A stretch of DNA of 64,000 nt. Source: Gnetum montanum (taxonomy: Eukaryota > Streptophyta > Gnetopsida > Gnetales > Gnetaceae). The notes beneath the pieces are model-generated. The model was not told where the DNA came from and made no database searches. It saw only the letters and a program-made list of their open reading frames with translations. The translations under genes were made by a program, and so were the position numbers. The stretch's first letter is position 1, and the number at the start of each line of letters is the position of its first letter. The stretch covers positions 8,877-72,876 of the forward strand of contig MNCI01001938.1 in the NCBI GenBank assembly GCA_015680685.1, in the 5' to 3' direction. Shown here in pieces: positions 1 through 9,415 of the stretch.

Positions 1-844
1 CCACGGATCCGTGCGAGGGCTATGCTGGAAAAACAAATCCACGGCGCCCTGAACGGTCTTGTCGATCAGACAGGGACTTACGAGTTAGTAAAAGCAGTGA
101 CGATTACAGATTTTTGCGTGACGTGCTTTGTTGCGAGAGATTGTAAAACGGGGAGACAACAACGTAGATGGAGCGCAACGAAGATAACGCTAAAACGCCG
201 GAAAGATGCTAATCGGGGGAGAAAAAGCGTATACTTCGCAAAGATCAAAGATCTATGTTTTAATGCTGGGTCTGATGTATATGTTTCCGTGTATATTACG
301 TTACAACGGGAGAAAACCCCCAATAACTGGGTGCAGAATGAGCGTAAAACAACAAGAAAACTGTGTGGACAGAAATCTGATCTACCTTGTAGACCCAAAG
401 CCTAGGTGCAGGAATGGTCAAGCTCTGAAGTCTATCGATCTTTTGAATGATGGAACCTGCTAACTGGGCGAGACGACTCTGCAATTCTTGTTCTGCTTCT
501 TTGCTTCGGGTAGATCTTTTGCTAAAACTCAAGCGTGCTGTGTTCTGTTTCTGCTAACGGATCGTGTTTGCAGCGATTATCAAAAGGTTGCTCTTGTTTC
601 TCTGCTCAAAGGCGATGAGTGTTCCCTTGCTCAGAAAATGCTCTTGTCCTCTTGATCTGCTGTCAGCAAAAAGCGAGAAGTGCTCTGGTGCTCTGGTTCG
701 TCAACTTGCCAACTTCTTCCTCTCTCCCCCCAAAAAAAAAGGTCCCTTTGTATATTTGTCAGTCGGAGTATTTATAGGCCGCGACATGCGCAACCTTGAT
801 GATGTGGGCCCGAATGTCGCAGATCCTGTTGGCGCGATTCTTTT

Positions 845-905
845 AAGTCGAACTGCGACTATGCACAACACGCTCATCGAACTGCGACTACGCACAACAC
901 GCTCG
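845..905. repeat. Short tandem repeat in E1 LTR
   Basis: Two adjacent copies of a ~28-bp unit containing CGAACTGCGACTA and GCACAACACGCTC lie just upstream of the TATA box of this minus-strand LTR. They have the same CpG-rich style as the hairpins beside them. A promoter role is only inferred from position. Confidence 0.5.
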
Positions 906-1025
906 TTTGCGTGCTGTGCGTGTAAAGAGCGGGCCCATGGGCGTGTGTCGGCTGTGTTTGCGCTCATTTGCTTTGTGTTGCGTGTATGAACGCACTGACG
1001 TCAAAACAATGAGTTCAAGATTGTT

Positions 1026-1468
1026 TTACGCTCACCACGCAGCTGTGCGTAACAAAGCGTAAATGTAACGTACGCTCATTACGCAGCCGTGCGTGATGAA
1101 GCGTAAACCAAGTTTTAACTTACGTTCATCACACAACTGCGCGTTATAAAGCGTAAACAATGCATAACTTACGCTTACCACGCAGCGGCGCGTGGTGGAG
1201 CGTAAGGAGCGTGCAACTTTGAATCATGACCCACGCACTAGTACGCACCGCTACGCAACGAGCGTAAAGGCCACTTATGTTATGCGCCGCGAGAAAAAGT
1301 ACCAAGTCGTCGTACCTTTCTGGATTTTGCCTTCAACTGCTTTGGAGCTTATTACGCTCATCACGCTGCGGTGCGTGATAGAGCGTAAACTTGTCCTTGA
1401 ACAAATTCGCCTTTGGCTGTCTCGGAGCTTATTACGCTCATCACGCTGCCGTGCGTGATAGAGCGTAA
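1026..1468. repeat. Six hairpin repeats inside the E1 LTR
   Basis: Six imperfect palindromes of about 37 bp lie at 1026-1062, 1071-1106, 1120-1156, 1169-1205, 1352-1388 and 1432-1468. Each starts near TTACGCT and ends near AGCGTAA, with an inner pair such as ATCACGC and GCGTGAT. The last two belong to an ~80-bp tandem duplication (about 1330-1490). They lie on the U3 side of the TATA box (minus-strand LTR), so they may be enhancer or protein-binding modules; that role is inferred. Equivalent palindromes occur in every LTR of this family in the window. Confidence 0.75.
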
Positions 1469-1555
1469 ACTCGTCCTTAGCCAAATTCGAGGCGTGTTCC
1501 TGCTCAAATTACGAATCTCCGCCTGAGGCCGACCCATAATTTTCACGGTGTTTCA

Positions 1556-3122
1556 GTGCTGATAGACATGAAGGAGCTGATGCTTGCTAGATTGAGAGTT
1601 GTTATGTTGTGCATGTGCAAGTGTCATGCTCAGGTGACAGAGTGGAAAAAACTTTTGAAGGCTCTAATGCTATGATTCACCACACATCAACATTTTGCTT
1701 GCCAATCTTCTACCAAGGCCAACTGCAAAAGCCAACCTTTAAAATGTCAATTACTAGGGTATTTATAGAGCCAGGGTTGGGGGGGGGGGAGAGAGAGAGA
1801 GAGAGAGATGTGGTTTGGATGCCACATGTCTTGGACCCCACATAACATGAATGTGGATGTGTCACGTTGATGTGCTACACTCGATGGGACAAGAACAGGG
1901 ACTGAAAATCTACCAAACTGTGACCATATTTCCTAAACCACATGTGCCAAAATCTAAAGAACTATCATGTTTTTACAAAAATTCCTGGAACCAATGCAAA
2001 TTGGAGCCTACACTTTGGGACTACATCTTCCCTGCTCTTTCGAGTAAGGTCAAGTGTAGGGATAATTTTAGGGACCAACAGGGGGTGTAAAAACAAAAAA
2101 AGCCCAATGATTTTGGCTGTCGATGAGATGCTAAAGTAGGAATAAAGATCAATGATGAGTTCTAGGAAATTTTAGAGGCATTTAGAGGATTTTTCCAAGT
2201 ATTATTCAATCTACACTATCAAGTGTAACGAGGCATAGCATGAACACTTAAAAATGTTTTGCAGTTTTGGCTTGCTATGCTATCTATGCTGCTTAGCATA
2301 GTAGAGCAGAACACTTATTTTTAATGAATTTTGTCAAAACATTGAAGACATCACTCTGAGATTCATCAAGGTAAGCAACTTTAGCAACCAACAACTACAC
2401 ATTTTATGTTGAAAGAGCCTAATACCTCCTAGTTTCATTCTTGTGAAACTTTTGATCATGGCACCTCTGCTACGCTGTGCTATGCTACACAATATAGCAT
2501 AGCGTAACATCTAATTTTGAACAAATTTTAACCCAACTTGCAATGTTTTGCCATGGGATCTTGATCATGCTCTAAGGACAAAGTAAAACAAGTAGCTTTA
2601 GATGTCAAAGAATTGCAAAATGCACCTTCTATGTCTAGTTCAACACTTAGGAAAATTTTATTCACGCATGGACTACTATGCTGTCTATGCTATGCAGCGT
2701 AGCAGAGTATAACAGGTCCAAAAATAGAAAATTTTCCAATCTGTTTTATCCATCTTAAACACATTTGGCAACTCTTAGCCTAACATCTAGGTGGATTGGC
2801 AATCGAGACATGTGTCAATTTGGGCAAGTTAGAGAGCGTAGCAAGCTTGACGGCCCAGAAGATAGAAAATTTGATAAATTGTTTAATCCATCTTTAGTGT
2901 CCCTTTTTTGCAAACTAGCCTTGAAAATGGGTGCTATGTTGACTGTGTCAAGGAGCATAGTAGACAAACTTATAAAAATCTTTATAGAAGTTAGGACTTC
3001 TAGGGTGCCATGCTATCTATGCAGCTTAGCGTGACACCACACTTGGAGAAATTTTGCCTAGGTCTCAATGCTTGAACAGATCTGATGCTGAGTCATGAGA
3101 GCCCAAAATTGATGGTGTTTCA
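1556..3122 (-). repeat. A 3' LTR, truncated by E1
   Basis: The segment aligns in the same orientation with about 17300-18814, the U3, R and part of U5 of the A 5' LTR. The reverse complement starts TGAAACACCATCAATTTTGG at 3122. A TATA box (minus) lies at 1760-1767. The last ~475 bp of the LTR are missing because E1 begins at 1555. Palindromic GCTACGCT/AGCATAGC motifs occur around 2220-2300, 2465-2510 and 2680-2710. Confidence 0.85.
1779..1808. repeat. G-run plus GA microsatellite in LTR
   Basis: Eleven G residues are followed by about ten GA units just beside the TATA box of the A 3' LTR. The 5' LTR has only a short G run with an ambiguous base at 17519, so the microsatellite grew after insertion. 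Confidence 0.9.
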
Positions 3123-3653
3123 CTGGCCACTCTCTATAGAGTCTTTGCTTGAGAGATGCTGACAAAGAATACAAAACACCTTGATGAACACAACACCAAC
3201 ACCATTCGTCAATGTCCACTTGGATGATGCTTTGCTATGCTTGAGAGTGCCAGGGAAATGAAGTATGGTGGAGAACAAGGGATAGGTTTGAGGAGATAAT
3301 GGATGAAAAAGGAAAGATGTAGGGTGCAATGCCATGAGAATCGTTGCCATAGTGTGATCCCTTATCAGAGTGCTTGTGAGGAAGTCAGCATGTAGAAGTG
3401 TCCTTCCCTTTGGAGTTTGACTTCTCATTGGAGTGCTTACGAGATGGTTGATCCAAGGCCAGACTAGTTGAAAAATGAAAATTGTATCATTTGACCTAGG
3501 CATTTGAATTATCCCATTTTTCATCATTTTTTTCTTCTTCCTATTTTCCTTTTGCATTGCCAGGTGAACTATACACCATATTTGCTTAGAGGCAACCAGG
3601 TTGCATTTGTAGGATAGGTGTTTCCTCCTTGAGATGAGTTGTGTTACATCCAT
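3120..3653 (-). CDS. 177-aa ORF ending at the A 3' LTR edge, unknown
   Basis: This unbroken minus-strand frame of 177 codons begins at ATG 3653 in the 3' region of A and uses the TGA formed by the first bases of the LTR as its stop. I do not recognise the product. It has a basic run (KKKKMMKN) near residue 43 and many Ser, Thr, Leu and Pro. It is in element sense, downstream of integrase, where Athila-type elements place an extra ORF. The start lies within a 21-bp direct repeat (3632-3652 and 3692-3712). An ORF this long stands out in a copy whose other genes are full of stops, but chance is possible because the equivalent part of D is lost. Confidence 0.3.
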   Translation of the reverse strand: MDVTQLISRRKHLSYKCNLVASKQIWCIVHLAMQKENRKKKKMMKNGIIQMPRSNDTIFIFQLVWPWINHLVSTPMRSQTPKGRTLLHADFLTSTLIRDHTMATILMALHPTSFLFHPLSPQTYPLFSTILHFPGTLKHSKASSKWTLTNGVGVVFIKVFCILCQHLSSKDSIESGQ

Positions 3654-4615
3654 TTAAGGCTTTGACCAGTTCACAAAGGCTCCCCATGGGATGAGTTGTG
3701 TTACATCCATCATGGGTTCAGCAGCTGACTGTGAGAAATGTTACATGTATGTTGGGGCAGCTTACAAGGGATGAGGAAGATTGCAAAATCAAGAGGTAGA
3801 GGTTAGCTTGGTTGAGGGGATATTAGGGATATGCACTCTCAAGTAGCTAGGTGAGCCAAACAAAACACATCAGAATAATGTAGTGTCTTGCCAATGTAGT
3901 GGAATACACCCTTGAACAACGTCACCTAGGCTTCATCCTACAAATTCAACAGAGAGAAAATTAGAAAAAATAACCACCATGTGAAGTGAGGGTGAATTCT
4001 TGTCTCCTTGGGACACTAGAATAGCTGCAAGTGCTATGTCATATGTGTGCAATGTCCAAAGTAGGAACGCTAGTGCAGGTGTCAGCGGTAGCAAGTTAGA
4101 AGGCTCCAACGACCATACTGGAAGTAAGCACTCAAGAGGCTAGGAACAATGGTGATGTAGGTGCTCAGGAATCCTCATCAAAGGTAGGAGCCAAGAAATT
4201 TAATTGCGAGGTAAGAAGCCCAATGACTAAATGATCTTTCAGACTCTGGTGGTTGTGAGGGTTGGAGGATAATAGCATTGTGGCTAGGCAACAATACTTT
4301 TGGGACTCTAGCAGGAGGTGCTGATGGTGGGAGCTACAAGCAAGATGATTAGAGATGATGGTAGTGGCTCTGGAAGGTTAGCAACATGCCCAATGACATC
4401 TATAGAAGTTCAGCAAGATGCTAATGATGGTGACATTGCAAATGTTCCAGAGGGTTTTTCCTTGGTGGCGTGAACTTCATTCTAGAACTACAATAACCCA
4501 CCCCAACTTGCCTAGGAGGATAGGTAATAGAAGATTGGAAGTGTGCCCTCTCACTTGTTCACAAGATCACATGTGTTGGATCAGAAATGTTACCTTACAA
4601 ACCCAATTTTAGGTC
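3654..4615 (-). other. 3' non-coding region of A
   Basis: No credible reading frame is visible. The part at about 3980-4615 aligns, reverse-complemented, with 57711-58424 of D (for example the shared stretch around 4460-4490 and 57835-57865), which identifies it as the 3' untranslated part of the element rather than unique DNA. A 21-bp direct repeat of GATGAGTTGTGTTACATCCA(T) occurs at 3632 and 3692. Confidence 0.6.
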
Positions 4616-4619
4616 TTGG

Positions 4620-5010
4620 TAGATCATTGGCTATGCTAGTTTAAGATCCCAATAGACCTTGGTCCTAGTTTAAGGTCTAGGCAGACCATGATGTGCTAGC
4701 TTAAGGTTCCAGTACACCACTCTGGTAGTTTAATGTCATAGCAGATGGTGGATGGCCAGTTTAATGTCACAGTAGACCATGCTATGGGTGCCAATTTAAT
4801 GTCATAGCCTAAGGACATGCTATGGGTGCCAATTTCATGTCATGGCCCAAGAAAATGGTGTGCTAGTTTAACATCATGGTGGATGCTTTGTGCTAGTTTA
4901 ACATCATAGCAAATGAGCTGTGCCAGTTTAACATCATCGCAGATCCTCTATGCTAGTTTAACATCATAGTAGATGCACTATGCTAGTTTAATGTCATAGT
5001 GGATGATCTT
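4620..5010 (-). repeat. Tandem array after integrase in A
   Basis: About a dozen degenerate units of ~30 bp are built on TAGTTTAACATCATAG on the plus strand (CTATGATGTTAAACTA in element sense). They lie just downstream of integrase. D has the matching array in the matching place (57321-57710). A related unit (TAGTTTAAGGCCAT) is found after protease and just before RT. Confidence 0.85.
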
Positions 5011-5089
5011 CTTACCTTGATTTATTATCAACGTGACATTGCATGTCAGGTGTAATACAGTTTTAGGTATAGGTGATTGACAGGATTAG

Positions 5090-6290
5090 AAAACTTGTTG
5101 CCATATATATTAGCCATCTTGAATGCCCCATTTTCATATGCTTTTGTCACCAAAAAAGGCCCTTCTCAGTTAGTTGAGAATTTTTTCACAGGCTTGTTAA
5201 AAGCCTTGAGGACTAGATCCCCTTTTTTGATTAGGCATTAATGTAGATTGCAATGATGCTTTTGCCATTGTTTGTCTTGATACCACTCGATGCGATTAAG
5301 CATTTGGATGCACTATTTCTCCATGGAGTCAAGATCAATGATTCTTGACTCGTTGTTTTTAGCCTCATCCATAAAATTTGAGAGGATCATTTGGAGTGAC
5401 GGGACCTACAATCCAAGAGGTAACACTACTTCAAATTCGTATAGAAGACTATATGGTGTCTTACTTTTGGTAGTTCTACACATTATGCGATAGGACCAAA
5501 GCACATAGATGAGTTGCTTATCGCATCATCGCTTGTTACTATTGAGCATCTTCTTTAGAAGGTTGACAATGGCTTTATTGGTGGCTTCTACTTGGATCTT
5601 TTCTTAAGGATAGTAGGGTGACAAGAAAGAGTGTTTAATGCTAAGGTTTTCATAAAAGGCTCTAGTTTTTGCACTACTAAATTAGGGCCCATTGTCTATT
5701 ATGATAGTGATAGGAAGGCTGAATCATGTTACTATATTGTCCAAAATGAATTTGCAAACCTATTGAGATGTGATCTTCCTAAGGGGAATAGCTTCTACCC
5801 ACTTCGTAAAGTACTTATTTGGAGTAATAATGAAACTATGCCTTGCCGAAGACTTGGATGTTATGGGCTCTATGATGTTTAGTCCCCATCATTGAAAAGG
5901 CATGTGATTTGTGTGGTATGAAACTCAGTAGGCAATACATGTATTAGATTCCTATGGTGTGGACATATGTTGCATGCCCTAGCCTTAGAGATCCAATCGT
6001 GCTCCATATAAGGCCAATAGTAGCTTAGACACCTAATTTTTGCCACCATAGCCCTAGGAGCTATGTGCCCTCCACATAGTCCCTCCTGGATTTGATTAAT
6101 GATTTTTTGGGCTTCTTCACCACTTATGCAAGTTAGCAGTATCCCATCATAGGATCTACGACACAAAGCATTGTCGCCTATGAGGACATACTATCATGGT
6201 TGTTTTCTCATTGTGTCTTTTTCGGTGGACATTAGGTTTTATGGAGGTTCACCAGTTGAAAATACGCTTTGATGTCATCATACCATTCTT
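5090..6290 (-). pseudogene. A integrase, decayed
   Basis: Minus-strand segments read as a Ty3/gypsy integrase. The zinc-binding part is clear at 6166-5879: GGHIAPRAMVAKIR, then YYWPYMEHDW, then CNIC, which keeps the H and CxxC pattern of the integrase_H2C2 domain. The catalytic core and C-terminal part follow leftward to about 5150 with several stops and frameshifts. The protein would join the cDNA to the host genome. D carries the same gene at 56130-57290 and a third copy of the N-terminal part is at 52096-52612. Confidence 0.75.
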
Positions 6291-7230
6291 GAGTGTGGGC
6301 CACACTTACAGACGTGATTTTTACTGTGTGAACGATAGGGTTAGTGCATTTTACTATTTAAGTGGGTAAGTTAGCAAACAAGTATGGTGGCATGCTTAAA
6401 GCTAACATGGCTAACGTGTTGACTATAGTGTTTTCATTATAGTGGATGTATTGAACATCCAAGATTGCAAACTATTTTAATAAGTATTTTTCCAAATCAA
6501 AATAAGGTTGTAGGTGTTGTGCTTTACAGGCGTAGACCTCTATGACTTGGTTAATGACCAAGTGCAAATGTCCTTGAATTGCTAAATTTCAAATCCCTAA
6601 CTCCCAAGCTGCTAGAATGCCCCTAAGGAGACTCTTGTATTCTGCTACATTATTCATGCAAAGAAACGTGAAGTGGTACATGAAAGGTTAGATCTCTTTG
6701 GAGGGAAATGTGAAAATAGCAGCAAAACTACCACCTTGTGTGGTTGAGGTATCGTCAAAGTGTAAAATAGCTTTGAAGTTTGCAATTACTATGCTTATAT
6801 TGCTAACATGCTCGTTTATAAATTCGGGTTCTATTATTGCCTGGTCATCTGTGGGTAAAGTCATAAGTTGTGTGGCTATTGCTTGACCCTTTGTAGATGA
6901 CTGTACTTCATAGTGTAGGTCAAATTCTATAGTTATTTCTTTCCACTTGGCTATCCTACTACTTTCATATATATTGGTTGTAATGGCCCTATGTATGTTA
7001 TTTTTGTAAATAATGTTGACTTGGCTATGAAACAAATAGTATCTCCATTTTTAAAGTGAAAATACTAAAGCAAGGTAAATATTATTCTACAACATTGTAT
7101 TTTTCTTCGTAAGCTATCAATGCATGATTCAGGTAGTAAACAAGAATTTTAGAGCCATCGTCCCTCTTTTGATAGAGTAGAGTAGCAATGGATGTATCTG
7201 AAGTTGCAAGATAAATGTAGAGTAGAGAAA
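6291..7230 (-). pseudogene. A RNase H remnant plus archaeal-type RNase H
   Basis: Reading leftward, about 7230-7070 matches the end of the ordinary retroelement RNase H (YLATSD, then EEKYN, as in D at 55110-55240). The frame 7035-6688 then gives the connection and the start of a second, archaeal-type RNase H, seen by FDDTSTTQGGSFAA and FPSKEI and aligned to D at 55560-55640. The extra RNase H after the retroelement one is known from the Tat lineage of plant Ty3/gypsy elements. Stops and frameshifts make the copy inactive. Confidence 0.7.
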
Positions 7231-7501
7231 AGCTTTAAAGTTCTCACCTCACCTTTGCATGTGGTCATAGAAATTTCTATAAGTGGATCCTCAATTACAT
7301 CATTAGCTTCCAAGTATAAGGCTTGGACCAAATGTTTTGGCCAATCTAGTGATGTTTCTAAGGATGCTACATTGGTGTTACAGGGAGGTAGCTCAAAGTC
7401 CACAAGCTCTATGTTCAGGCATCTCATGAATCTTGCATGGGGTCCTGTAAAAATTAAAGGTGAATGGAGATCATCATGCATGGCCATTTTCCCAAGAGAC
7501 C
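7231..7501 (-). pseudogene. A pre-RT segment, RT core deleted
   Basis: The frame just upstream of RT is preserved: ETSLDWPKHLVQAL, then VIEDPLIEISMTTCKGE, matching C (45171-45400) and D (53850-54050). It stops at about 7230 and joins directly to RNase H (FYIYLATSD-like), whereas D has about 1050 bp of RT between the same two points. The fingers, palm and YxDD motif are therefore missing. This is a simple internal deletion in A. Confidence 0.8.
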
Positions 7502-7520
7502 CTGCAAAATAGCCAACAAA
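7500..7520 (-). promoter_or_regulatory. Candidate sense 3' splice acceptor before RT
   Basis: On the minus strand the sequence TTTGTTTGTTGGCTATTTTGCAG ends at 7502, directly before the pre-RT frame. C has TTGTTTTGTAG ending at 45119, and D has TTGTTTTGCAAG at 53779-53790, at the same place. In Ogre elements an intron separates protease and RT; these T-rich acceptors suggest the same here. Inference. Confidence 0.4.
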
Positions 7521-7787
7521 CAAAATACATCAAGTGGTACCTGCCTCACATAGCAACATGAAGTTAAATGCATACAAAGTAATTATGCAATATCTCAAAA
7601 TTGCTAGTTTAAGGTCTTAGTGAACTGTCACTATGCATAAGATGTAAAGGAAATTTTAAAATTTTTAGTTTAAGGTCATAGTGGACTATCATGGTGCCTA
7701 CAATGTAAAGCCTTGAGCCGAATTCAAAGGCTAAAAGTGAGGGGTTGAATCAAATGTTTAAAAAATTTTCTTTTTTTTTTTGCAAAT
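7521..7787 (-). repeat. Spacer with two repeat units upstream of RT in A
   Basis: This stretch has no gene. At 7603-7700 it carries two units of the TAGTTTAAGGTCATAG repeat also found in the arrays after protease and after integrase. C (about 44930-44970) and D (about 53600-53640) keep a related trace at the same distance from RT. Confidence 0.55.
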
Positions 7788-8002
7788 CTATGTGCTACAC
7801 TACATGGAACATGGGATGTCCTGTGTTATGCATGAGACATGGGATGTCCTGCATTATGCATGGGACGTAAATCATCCAACATTACGCATGGGACATGGGA
7901 CGTTCTACATCACGTGCGAGACACATATCATCCTACGTTATGTGCAGGACATGGGACATCTTGGAAAAGTGACATGTCATGTTACCTTGAAGGGTATAAA
8001 TA
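7788..8002 (+). promoter_or_regulatory. Antisense promoter in A
   Basis: A TATA box (GGGTATAAATAAGGG, core 7995-8002) faces right, opposite to element A. It is preceded by four to five degenerate repeats of CATGGGACATGGGACGT type at 7790-7960. D has the mirror arrangement on its minus strand (TATA 53338-53345, repeats 53380-53455) and C a decayed version (44698-44790). Beyond the TATA box all three share GTTTACC/ATGGTAAACCTAT-like sequence. Its position, 5' of a plus-strand exon series ending at 12820, suggests that it drives that gene. Confidence 0.6.
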
Positions 8003-9400
8003 AGGGTTTACCCATGGTAAACCTATGATTTTCATTGTTAGAGCTTAATATTCTAGAGCATAGTGTAGTTTAGAGAAGAGAGCATAGCACTTGTAGAGCA
8101 TAACCACCGATAGGCTAGAACTTGACAACAAGACAATGATGCACAGAAGTAAGCATAGATACCAAGGCCTTGTAAATGTGGATGAAGGGTAGTGCACCTT
8201 ATGACATCTCGCTAGAGCATTTATTGAAGACTAATAGGAAGCATCATCTACCAGTAGGTCATTACACTACCTTTGTTTATGTCACATTTTTTTTGAAATG
8301 GGGGCAATCTTCCAAGTGGGATTGTTATCGTCACTATGTCCGCTGTGACCACCGTGCCCTAGTTGTTGTGGCCACTACACTGTGGTTGCTGCCACTATGG
8401 ACATGGCTGTAGCCACAACTACTATGCTATGGCTACTGCCACCACCATGGTAGTTGTTGCCATGGACATTATGCTATGGCTACGGTTGCCATCACCGTGG
8501 CTAGGAGTGATGCACATTTTCCTCTTTCTCTTTTTGGTTCTACACTAAGGTAAAAACAAGGGTGTCTTGAACAATGGTATAGAATGAGGGTTTAAAGCAT
8601 CCTATGTAGTGTAATGCATGTGGGGAGGATCTTTTTTTGATACTATGTATTTTCGTAATGGATTTTTTTGTGTTCCATGTGGTGGAATAGGGCAAGGGCT
8701 TTGCAAGTGTTCCATGTTTGATCTTAAGCCGTGTTGTCCCTAATAGTGTAATTAGAAAGCTAGGAATGTTTGCTTACTTGCATTGCTACATTCTCTATGA
8801 GTGTAACGCTTACTACGCTAAATGAGACATAGCCACTACGCTACATGAGATGTAGCCACTATGCTACATGGGACGTAGTTGCTACGCTATGAAGGTCGTA
8901 GCCATTACAGTGCATGAGACATAGCTGCTACACTACATGGGATGTAGCCACTATGCTACAAGGGATGTAGCTACTATACTACACATAGGGTTCAATTGCT
9001 ATGCTACATGGGATGTTATATTTACTATGTTGTGTGAAAAGTCATAGGGATGGAACAAATACTTAGAAATGTTTTTGATCAATTGATGGTCCCATAGTTA
9101 TCATATTCCATACTTAGAAAAAAATTTCATAAAAGGTTGCTACACTTTACAGAAGTGTAAATGACAGTTAGAGAATTTTTCCAAAGATTCTTTCCTTCAA
9201 AAATTCTCTTATTGTGAACTAATGTTTTCATTGTGAAATGTAGGGTTATGCTGAAGCCAATCCTGATCGTGATTGAGTTAGTAGGGATTCTATGTTGTAT
9301 AAGTGCCCTTATGCCTAATGTCCCCCCACCAGATGCATGAATAGGGAACCAGGAAGTCTGGTTTCAAGAAGGTGCATGAGAATTCTTAGAATTCCTGCTT
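8003..9400 (+). other. 5' leader and first intron of the antisense gene in A
   Basis: No convincing coding block is seen between the antisense TATA box and the first conserved exon. The first ~150 bp resemble the C and D leaders, which end at a GTAAGGCAC or GTAAGACAC donor. Two repeat fields follow: 8300-8500 is rich in CTATGGCTAC/GCCACTA motifs, and 8800-9020 is a ~27-bp tandem array. I infer an untranslated exon 1 plus a long intron 1. Confidence 0.4.
8800..9020. repeat. 27-bp tandem array with GCTACGCTAC motif
   Basis: About eight degenerate units of roughly 27 bp occur, each with a form of TAGCCACTACGCTACATGRG. The core GCTACGCTAC is the same word that forms the LTR palindromes. C has a different array made of a related word at the same place (43420-43860). 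Confidence 0.8.
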
Positions 9401-9415
9401 CGTCACTTCAGTGTA

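Larger units (their letters stand above)
1..1555 (-). repeat. E-type LTR (E1), left end cut by window
   Basis: This LTR lies on the minus strand. Its reverse complement starts TGAAACACCGTG at 1555 and follows the plus-strand LTR at 58425-59982 through to its last part. The first bases of the window match the reverse complement of about 59906-59924, so roughly 60 bp of LTR plus the primer-binding site lie off the left edge. A TATA box (TATAAATA, minus) is at 769-776. It abuts the A-family LTR at 1556 and interrupts it, so it is a later nested insertion. It may be the 5' LTR of an element running leftward out of the window, or a solo LTR. The base composition is CpG-rich compared with A, C and D, which suggests a younger age. 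Confidence 0.85.

Noticed and set aside
22-989. Short frames in the first kilobase as genes
   Set aside because: The segment is an LTR that matches 58425-59982 on the other strand; the frames are not conserved between the copies.
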